Positions 56,444-64,000 of a stretch of DNA of 64,000 nucleotides are shown here, in pieces. Origin of the DNA: Dactylis glomerata (taxonomy: Eukaryota > Streptophyta > Magnoliopsida > Poales > Poaceae). The number at the start of each line of letters is the position of its first letter. Positions within the stretch are counted from its first letter, which is position 1. The stretch lies in contig QXEO01000170.1 in the NCBI GenBank assembly GCA_007115705.1, positions 2,393,570 through 2,457,569 on the forward strand, given 5' to 3'. Under the pieces are notes generated by a model. It was not told where the DNA came from, did not search any database, and worked only from the letters and a program-made list of their open reading frames with translations. The translations under genes were made by a program, and so were the position numbers.

Positions 56444-56461
56444 TCCCCACGGTCGGCGCCA
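56444..56461 (-). other. primer binding site of the Tat element
   Basis: Minus strand TGGCGCCGACCGTGGGGA, 2 nt inside the 5' LTR. It shares TGGCGCCG with the tRNA-Asp site but differs afterwards; the tRNA was not identified. Confidence 0.55.
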
Positions 56462-56463
56462 AT

Positions 56464-56798
56464 TGACGAGGGGTTAACTCGACAAATGTCCTAAATGAAG
56501 GACTTAGGATCGGGGAAATAGGGCGTCGGATAAACTCGAAGGTAAAATCAGTCAAACAAGGTGGCTATCGAAAGTAAACGTGGATGTAAACCTGGCTTGC
56601 TTTCAATCTGTCCCACACCATCTCCTCCTGGCCCCTATATATAGGTGGCCAGGTCTCAAGGATCGGGTGGGATCCGATATAGATTACAATATCGACATAC
56701 GACATGAACTCGTATTTCGACTAGTATTACAATTGGACCTAGTCTAACGGGCCTCAGGGGTACTCAACTGACGGGCTCTATTATCTATACCCTTGTCA
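56464..56798 (-). repeat. 5' LTR of the Tat element
   Basis: 335 bp, plus strand TGACGAGGGGTTAACTCG...ACCCTTGTCA, with CCCTATATATAGG as a palindromic TATA box. Confidence 0.9.
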
Positions 56799-56803
56799 AC
56801 TGG

Positions 56804-57300
56804 AGATAAGGACAATGATTTTGTGCAATAGATGGATCCACGTCCCATTATTGGTGCCATGGAACCATCTGCTACACGAACCTTGTCTTTACCTGAACAA
56901 GGCATATAAGAAGTAAACAGATTAGAGGCCCTGTCATATGGTTTGTGGCTCCTGTATCCATGATCCAGGACCTTGATTGGGTTGTGATATGGTTAGCGTG
57001 ATCAGATTTTATACCTTGACTCAGACTGGAAGCCTTAGGGGAACTCTGATGGGATGATGAGCCTTTAGAGAGTTTGAGCTTGGAAGTGAACTCTTCAAGA
57101 GCTCGGACATCTACTGCCGGTGGCTCCCGTAGAGATGCAATGTGGCCTGCTTGCTTCTTGTTTGCTCCTTGAGCACCTCCTGGCCGGATTTTCCCTTTTT
57201 CCGACCAAGGTGGATAGCCATGCAGTTTGAAGCACACATCCTTTGTATGTCCGCTTCTTTTGCAATAATCACAAAATAATTTGCTCTTGTCTGGTTTCCA
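56804..57300 (-). pseudogene. copia gag zinc knuckle and protease start
   Basis: Minus-strand reading gives a CCHC knuckle (FCDYCKRSGHTKDVCFKLHG) and the protease site WIMDTGATNHMTG. It lies one frame off the gag frame (57111-58094), so an indel near 57280-57300 separates them. The frame is cut at 56803 by the Tat element and resumes beyond 49998 (VLHVPKFLVNLL). Confidence 0.8.
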
Positions 57301-58094
57301 AATGGGCGAGGTGGTCGGCGAGATTGCATCATCAAGGCTGCACGATCATCTCCACACCTCATGCTATCTTCCTTCGGCTGAGCCAAGCGAGTTTCTTCCT
57401 CCAACACACTTGAAATGATGTCATCAAGACTGGGCCATTCGGTCTGAGAAAATATAAGTTGTCGCCTCAGATTGAATTCTTGATTTAATCCATCTAGGAA
57501 CAGCTTGGCTACAAGTGACTCGAACCATTTGTGATGGACTACTAAATCATGCTTATCAACTGGCTGAAACGGATGAAAGTAATGCAAGTCTCTGTACAGC
57601 CGTTTCACCTCTCCAGCATACTCTGTCACTGATTTTGTTCCTTGCTTCAAATGAGTAAGCTCGTCCATGATACATGTAGCCTGCATTTTATTTGATTTTC
57701 CAGCAAACTGCTTCTCTAGTGTTGCCCAAACTTCATGCATTGTTGGCATGATCTCCACCTGTTGCCGAACAATCGGTTCCATACTCCCGAGCAGCCACAC
57801 AAGTACCCTGTCATTGGTCTGTTTATCCTTAAGATCGCCACTCTTTTTCCTTTCCTCATCTTCAATAAGTAGGTCCTCATAACTATGAGAACTCAAGATT
57901 AATTGGGCATGACGTGCCCAGCTGACATAATTGGATGGACCTGACAGCTTAACTGGATTCTGTTCAAGTGCATATTTTACTGCCTCGGGAGCTACTCTGG
58001 GTTGTTGCTCCTGCCTCTCTAACAGCTTACTGAAGATTTCATACATTTTGTCAATGCTTGAGTCACCTGGTTTGTCCTTATTTGTTTCTGGCAT
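57111..58094 (-). pseudogene. copia gag
   Basis: 327 codons open, start MPETNKDKPGDSS. NPVKLSGPSNYVSWARHAQL, MPTMHEVWATLEKQFAGKSN and QGTKSVTEYAGEVKRLY are standard copia gag phrases. The last 60 or so codons are out of frame relative to the zinc knuckle. Confidence 0.85.
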
Positions 58095-58699
58095 TATTCA
58101 CAGCTCAGAATATACAGATGAAAAGTATGCTCTGAACTGCTAGTTTACTCGGGAGCAAAGAAGAAATTAGCAGTTATGATTTCTAGTTACTCCCGTTGAA
58201 TCACAATATGTAAAGGCTGTCTCACAGGACTTGACTTCTGCAGCAACAGATAAGTACTAGTACGAGCTGTTCTCAGATGCACACACGGCAGCACAAACAA
58301 AGTTTCCTTGAAAGAAGATCTAGTCAAAAGGCAAAACGCAACATCCAGGTGGCTTGGCAAGATCCTCGGCAGAACTAGTCCAATTACAAGAGTCAACAAT
58401 CAGTGCTAGTACCTCTTCATCAGACCGATGGCCAGATGCAGTCGAGGCAGCAACGACGGAGGTCAGTTTGATGAGGGCAACAGTAACACAGCTGCAGTAC
58501 GCCCTCCTCTGGTCGGCAGATGTGGCGGCGACCAGGAAGAGACTCAGGCGACCAAGAGTTGCAGATCCTACTGCAGGAAGGATGAGGCACTCTGTTGCAG
58601 CTTCAACAGCGACGGCCGACGGAGGCCACGGCGACACAGCACCGCTCCTCCGATGAAAAATTGCTCAAGAAGACAGGCGAGATGCACCAGAATCAACCC

Positions 58700-58711
58700 G
58701 CTCTGATACCA
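58700..58711 (-). other. primer binding site of the copia element (initiator tRNA-Met)
   Basis: Minus strand TGGTATCAGAGC, directly next to the LTR end. This is the classic initiator-Met site of plant copia elements. Confidence 0.85.
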
Positions 58712-58772
58712 TGTTGATTCTCACTCAGAAATTCTCCTAGACTTCCTTCTATTAATTTGGTGGTTCTGGAGT
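58712..58772 (-). repeat. truncated 5' LTR of the copia element
   Basis: TGTTGATTCTCACTCAGAAA...GGTTCTGGAGT matches the first 61 bp (plus-strand order) of the left LTR. The remaining 135 bp and the flank TSD are gone. Confidence 0.82.
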
Positions 58773-61241
58773 CTAAAGGTATAATTGGTGCCCCCCATTG
58801 AGGCCTCCACAACAATCTGCCAATGTGGACCGTCGGATCGCCCTCCCGAAAGCATCTCAGCCGTCCATTCGCCGTCGTTTTTTTTTACTGCACGTTACAG
58901 TGCTTTTTTTTGTACCAAGCGTTTTTGCTTTTTAGTCAATGACGAGTGGGCCATATGCTTGGAGGGCCCAGTTGTCATTGGACGGAGCCCTTCCCACTTG
59001 CGCAAGTGGCAGGCGCCCACTTGGGCTCCCACTTGCATCTGACGGGTGGGGTCGGGCTCCCACTTGTGTCTGACGGGTAGGGCCACAATTATTCTGTAAA
59101 AAATAATCCAAAAAATCATTAGGAGGGAAGGCCACGGGGCAAACCCTAGCCGCCTCCCCCAATCCCCTCCATTCTCTCTTCCCCAGGCCCTTTCTCTCCC
59201 GTGCCAGCCGCCACCACGTCGGCCGCCGCCGTCGCCGGCCGCCACCACCGTCGGCCGCCGCCGCCGGCCACCGCCGCTGCAGGCTTGTCCTCCTCCTCCT
59301 CCTCATTATCTCTCCTTCTCCACGGAAGTGGCGCCGCCGGTGGATGCACGGAAGCGCCGACGCATGAACGGTGCAGGGACGGCGCAGGGCGGCAGCGAGC
59401 GGTGCGGGGATGAGGCGCCGCCTCTTACCTCGGCGGCGACGGCTCCGTCTCCTTCTCCTTCCTCCCCCAATCGCCGGCAGCACCGCCGGTGGATGCGCGG
59501 AAGCGCCGACGCATAGACGGCGCGGGGATGAGGCGCCGCCTCTGCCCTCGGCGGCGACGGCCCGATGTGAGGCGGCTGTGGCTCTGCCTCCTTCTCCTTC
59601 CTCCCCCAATCGCTGGTAGCAGCGTCATCCATGGGGGTAGAGGTGCAGGCCAGCAACGGAGCCTCTATGGGCTGAACCTCCGCCAGCTCCCTCTCAGGCA
59701 CGCCTCCTGGTCTCTTCGATAGCCACGACGGCATGTACGAGAGGGCTAAAGGAGGGAGGCGGAGCAGCAGGTGCAGCAACGCTCGATCGTGTGTGGTAAG
59801 CCATTCTCCTGTCTTTCCCTATCTCAGACAGATGCATTTGTTCTTGATTTGCATATCTTGCTTTGTTCCAGGATCAGAAACAAAGAATGGTCGTTGGGCA
59901 TGCCCATAGCAGGTTTTGTGCTGGGCATCAAATCGCCTTGGGCTTCTTCTCACCGCGGAATATAAGGTTCCATCCATCCTCGGCAAGGAAAGGGGATTTC
60001 AGTTCCTAGACAGCGCTAGGTATGAATCATCCATGCTAATACCTTTTTTATACATTTAAATTACAAAGGTCAGTTGGGATTTTGATGCCGCTATCGAATA
60101 TAGTCTGGTCATTCTCAGTTTTTAACATCTGCTCTGCACTGTTCCTAATATAGTAACATATGAAGAGGTATTTACAAGTTTTTGGTATATTTTCAACTTA
60201 AAATATCAGTGCAACCTACTGTTAGTGGATTTCGCCGTCCGGTATTGTAAATATGACTAGCATGTTTTTTCCAGACTGCAGTTCTTAGTTCCGCACTACT
60301 TCTGCAAGCCAGTTCTTACGTGATCAAAAATCCTATTAAGTGATTTGTTTGTTTGAAATGGCAAGTCTGCTCCAAATCTGCTTGGATTTAAGTGACAACA
60401 AAGAGTATCTTCTGATTATTTGAAGTCGCAAACCTGATGGGAATAGAATCAGTAGATTATTTTTTGATTATGAGCTGACATAGTATTTAGTTGCAGATTT
60501 TGTGGCAACATGAACACATTACTGCATCAGTGTGTATGCTTTTACACAATTACTATCTTCCATATGTTGATTATCAAGAATGGAGAAGCCATAGCATGAT
60601 CCTGATGTACACATAATCAGCTCTTGGGTAAGTACTGAACTTTGGTGCTCTATCATTACCTAAGCAATTTTTTTATTTCTCTAACCAGATCTGCTTAGCT
60701 TCTTATGGAAATTTATATTTGTAATCTCCCTGGTAATATTTACTATTTAATTTCACTATGGTCTATCTGATTAGGCCTTCAGCGCGCCGTCATTGACGCC
60801 ATGGTTCAACCCCATCCCCACACCTTGGGTCAGTAAATTGCTATCCATTCATTGTTTGCTTCATCCGTAGATTGTCTCCCGTATGTAATGCTTTTCTTCT
60901 TGGCCGCAGATCCCAGTGCTTCTGGTTTTGGATGCCAGGCTGCCGATTTCTTGGCACATATTAAAAAATCTTTCTATATCTAACAGGAGATCAATACTTG
61001 GTTGTCTTATTGTAAGATCATAGGTGATTGCAGAGTTGCCACTTTTTTTACAGCTCAGTCTTTGCCATCTGAGCCGACTCCTTTGCTTCAGTTCAGAAAA
61101 CATAGCTAGATATGTCGTTAGCACTGGACATTTAACTCACCAATGCTGAATTGATGCGATGTGATAAGCTTAGTACATGGCTGCAGGGGAACTATAGTCC
61201 CACCAATCATACTCTCTAGATGTTGTGTTGATTAATATAAC
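58773..61241 (+). other. GC-rich, possibly transcribed region (gene fragment or Pack-type TE)
   Basis: Begins with ATTGGTGCCCCCCATTG and a GGACCGTCGGATCG...AGCCGTCCATTCG stretch that may belong to a MULE end. AAACCCTAGCCGCC at 59141-59154 resembles the 5' leader of grass genes. Splice-like pairs follow: donor G/GTAAGCC near 59790, acceptor TTGTTCCAG near 59870, donor CTAG/GTATGAA near 60019, acceptor CTGATTAG at 60774, donor TTGG/GTCAGT at 60828, acceptor TTGGCCGCAG at 60909. No protein family was recognised and the frames are short. It could be a noncoding transcript, a decayed gene or captured exons. Confidence 0.35.
59330..59635 (+). repeat. tandem direct repeat, two units of about 150 bp
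   Basis: GCGCCGCCGGTGGATGCACG ... GAAGCGCCGACGCAT ... GGATGAGGCGCCGCCTCT ... CTCCTTCTCCTTCCTCCCCC occurs twice (about 59330-59478 and 59480-59615). High GC; frames on both strands reflect the repeat, not a protein. Confidence 0.65.
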
Positions 61242-63553
61242 TAGTCGTCAACCCGTGCTACTGCACGGTCTAGTAATTTTTTTAAGAAAATACCCAGGGA
61301 TTATAAGAGGTTCCATGCAAAACCTTTTGTTCAGGAACCCTTTTATGATCAGATTATAGGAAAAATAGAGAGTTATTTTCGGAGAGGTGACTTTATAACC
61401 ATGTAATAGTTTGCTCTCATTCCATATAAATAAATTCTTTAGTCAGTTTCAAATTTTATGGTAGATTACTTTGAGATGCTCCGAGCTCCAACTATCTTGT
61501 GCTACACGTTATAGTAATATTTTTTAACAAATTACTCAAAGCGTCTCTAAATTATACACCGCTTAAGAAAATGCATATCAATGAGAAATTCTTAATGTAT
61601 GGAGGTAAGCCGGACATATCCAGATAATTAACTTGGAGTGGCATGCATTTCTATTAATATGAGAGTTTATGATATTCTAAAAGTAATATGGAAATGGACA
61701 ACTATAATAAAATAAAGATAAAAAATTTACTTACTTATTAATCATTGCCATGGAATTTGAAATTACTATGAAATATTTATATCATAAGAGGAGGAGGGAT
61801 TTAAACACCTGTTTTTTTTAGTGTGGCAATGCGGCATTCACATTGACCTTGCATAAAACGTGCATTGGAGCAATCCACAACCCCTTGTACTTGCCTGTAT
61901 GCTGCAGATTGGTGATGTAGAAGTGTGGACCTTCGCGAGAACAATTTCAAGGGCTCTCAGTCTGAATTGAAGTTATTTTTGAAACAAAATTAATGCACAA
62001 AATAGACCGGAATGATTTTCTCATGGAAGACTTCAGGAACATATTAAAATTGCGTTATATTGTGATAAGATGCTCCCATGTATACCTTAAAAACACTTCA
62101 AATTTTGGAGAATGATCGTTCTTGGCATACTTTGCAAGCGTAATCCGGGATGCGCTGTTGGATTGGATCACGATTGATGCATGACATCATAATAAGTTAA
62201 AATGCACATCCGGCATTGCACGATAAGGAGACGCATTCTAAGTCAACACCTTAAAATTTCAGTTAACAGTTTGGTTGCATCGGCACACTGTTTCTCAATT
62301 TTTTATTGTGTAAACTATCAAAAATTTCTTATTACAGAGGAAAATATAAAGGTACATAATTACGATCCGGTTAGTCTATCTGTGACATAAACTGATGATT
62401 AGGCGACATGTCTAAGTTACCTTCATCTAACATTATAACTCTTAATTTTACCATTCATTCCGGTTATCTAATTAATAATTAGTTCAAGAGTAGGACACAC
62501 GGTAAAGCAAACTAATTGACACATGCTCACTGACTTATGTTGCAGTAATGCTACATATAGCACAAACCTATGTTATCTGTTGCCATTGGCATTGTATATT
62601 TTGTGACAAAGATTTCAAGAAATAAATACTTTTTGACAATATTAATAGTACCGAATTTAATTGATAGTACAGTAGTTATAAAATTAATACCTTGCTTCCA
62701 CCATGGTCACATCTCTCGTTGTAACGCATAGCCCAAACCATTGTTAGGTGTTACCCACTGAGATTAAAAATTTGAGGATAAATACACTCATTATTTAGCA
62801 GGCCTGACCACATATTCATAGGAGTCGGCCAACTCAAAAAACGATAATAGAAAGAAGATATTTCAAAGTAAATAAACGTGATTCACTGTTATTGTCCTTG
62901 AGATAACAAATCTGAGTTAAAGGCGTCATGCCCGATATGCTATACATTTTATCAATGAAATCAGCACTTTGGTCTGAAGAACTCACAGTGAACACGATAC
63001 TAATTAAGCTGGGAGCTACACACAAAAAATCCAAACCAATACAAATGCCATGGAAAAGGGAGGATTACAGAATTCAGCGTGAGGCACCGGTCTTTTTTGG
63101 AGCGCACTAACCTAACTTTGCTCTATCACCTGGATTGATTGCTTGCAACCATATAGGTAAGGAAAACTAATTTTCAATTGGAAGCAGCGGAACACTAATT
63201 TTCAATTGGAAGCAGCGCACTAACCTAAGACCTGTCTACTTAGAGGAACAGATCTAAAATTTCTGTCAGTCTCACCTTGAAGCGCGCCCTTTCCATGATC
63301 GCCGGCGGGAGTCTGGGAATTGGTACCGCGGCGGCTCAGATCATGGTGTAGCGATATTTTTCCCGTGGATAGCCCGCTCCCGTGTGATATTACCGGTATT
63401 GCACATGGAGAAGACATGACTCTTTTCTACCGGTACGACTGGTTAATCTAAGGGCTCATAATTATCGAGAGGTTTATCAGACGGTGTATATTTTCTTTGG
63501 CTTGAGAGTTAACGTGAGGCTTCAAACAGTGCTCCCAATTAGTATATATAAGA
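61242..63553 (-). mobile_element. probable non-autonomous Helitron, 2.3 kb
   Basis: On the minus strand the 5' end reads TCTTATATATACTAATTGGG (from 63553). The 3' end has a hairpin CCGTGC-AGTA-GCACGG (61269-61254), then 8 nt, then CTAG (61245-61242). Flanking bases are A (61241) and T (63554), the AT target of Helitrons. No Rep/helicase frame is present, so it would need an autonomous partner. It contains a short direct repeat CTAATTTTCAATTGGAAGCA at about 63168 and 63194, and unrecognised GC-richer DNA at 63270-63420 that may be a captured fragment. Confidence 0.55.
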
Positions 63554-64000
63554 TTTGCTTCCTTTAAGTTTTGGTTTGGATTTATCTTTTCAGCTTTGTG
63601 CATGCTTTCCTTCGCAGTAAACACTACACAATATCAGGGCCCAAAAGTTTGAAATTTATAGATGTTCAGAGTGGCATCATATGTTTGTTCAGTGGGAATG
63701 TTGAAGTTGCTCTGCATTTTTCAAAAGAAATTCTTGCTCTTGTGCTCAGTAGCTAAATATGCTCTCCTGCTTTGTTATTTTTTCTCAGTATGTTTTTTCC
63801 TTTCATAGCCCCGAGTTTCAAATCTAAATGGACCGAAATTGGAGCCTATTTGTATTATTATTCAGTTCAGATTTTAAGCAATGGATTTTTCTTTTAATTG
63901 GCTTAAAAAACAGGGGATTGCTGGTGCTCTACCTTGTATAAAATCGTGCGCATATCAATTTCCCCATGTCTTCGGGCGATAAATTGTTGCTCTGCATTTA
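63554..64000. other. sequence beyond the Helitron, nothing recognised
   Basis: AT-rich, with a frame at 63571-63756 of 61 codons that lacks features. It may continue the transcribed-looking region left of 61241, since the two would be joined before the Helitron inserted. Confidence 0.35.

Larger units (their letters stand above)
50004..56798 (-). mobile_element. Element E: Tat-lineage gypsy retrotransposon inside the copia protease
   Basis: TSD ACTGG at 49999-50003 and 56799-56803, TG...CA ends. The 5' LTR (56464-56798) is complete; the 3' LTR (50004-50210) has lost about 125 bp and its polypurine tract. Internal frames on the minus strand carry gag, protease, RT, RNase H, a second archaeal-type RNase H and integrase, the arrangement that marks the Tat/Ogre/Retand lineage. 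Multiple frameshifts; inactive. Confidence 0.9.
46632..58772 (-). mobile_element. Element F: decayed Ty1/copia retrotransposon
   Basis: Minus orientation, about 5.3 kb without the Tat insertion. Short LTRs (196 bp at the left; the right one truncated to 61 bp), PBS for initiator tRNA-Met, gag-PR-INT-RT-RH order, and the tract ATCTTGAGGGGGAG beside the left LTR. Several frameshifts and stops make it inactive. It landed in a Stowaway end at the left; the right flank is lost by a deletion or later rearrangement at 58772, so no TSD can be confirmed. The short LTR and PBS recall the Ale group, but that is tentative. Confidence 0.88.

Noticed and set aside
59146..59779. Long Ala/Pro/Arg-rich frames on both strands
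   Set aside because: Caused by GC-rich tandem repeats; no start context or domain supports a protein.
61242..61280. Helitron 3' end in plus orientation (hairpin, one base, CTAG at 61271-61274)
   Set aside because: The spacing of one base between hairpin and CTAG is too short, and no TC-type start was seen to the left. The minus orientation has 8 nt spacing and a matching TC start at 63553.
1..64000. tRNA or rRNA genes
   Set aside because: None was recognised by eye. The only tRNA-related sequences are primer binding sites complementary to tRNA 3' ends.

Overview
The window reads as intergenic and genic DNA of a large-genome grass, most likely a Triticeae species (wheat, Aegilops, barley or rye group). 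The grounds are the dense nest of Athila-type gypsy retrotransposons with tRNA-Asp primer sites, Stowaway MITEs with CTCCCTCCGTTCC-type ends, and a monocot-style ERF gene with introns in its 5' leader. Species and TE family names are inference, because no database was searched.

1-36 kb is a four-level LTR-retrotransposon nest whose order can be read from 5-bp target-site duplications (TSDs). Element A (1224-35960, +, TSD GGACC) is a gag-protease-only gypsy element. Element B (4467-13132, +, TSD AGGAG) sits inside the gag of A. Element C (17563-35119, +, TSD CTCCA) is a near-complete Athila-type gag-pol element inside the 3' LTR of A. Element D (22711-30799, -, TSD ATGGT) is a younger relative of A inside the pol of C. 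A, B and D share LTRs and a long 3' noncoding region but encode no reverse transcriptase, so they probably depend on an autonomous element such as C. B has swapped its whole gag-protease frame for an unrelated 209-codon frame and carries an extra inverted LTR in its 5' LTR. Bases 1-977 are the end of another LTR.

36-46 kb is the gene island. It holds a degenerate gypsy LTR, a 168-bp hAT-type MITE with an 8-bp TSD, a GC-rich block, a cytokinin-response-factor-like ERF gene (CDS 42332-43189, +) with about three introns in its 5' leader, a Stowaway MITE just downstream, and a convergent small secreted eight-cysteine (LTP/2S-albumin fold) gene with a Gly/His-rich insert (44464-45000, -).

46.6-58.8 kb is a decayed copia element (-) with an initiator-Met primer site. 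Its protease region is split by a Tat-lineage gypsy element (50004-56798, -, TSD ACTGG) that carries an extra archaeal-type RNase H. Both have inactivating mutations.

58.8-64 kb holds a GC-rich, possibly transcribed region with spliceable signals but no recognised protein, then a probable 2.3-kb non-autonomous Helitron (61242-63553, -), then unannotated sequence. The points most worth following are the ORF exchange in B, the coiled-coil ORF behind pol in C, the C-derived block with a conserved hairpin and TATA box inside D, and the His-rich LTP-like protein.
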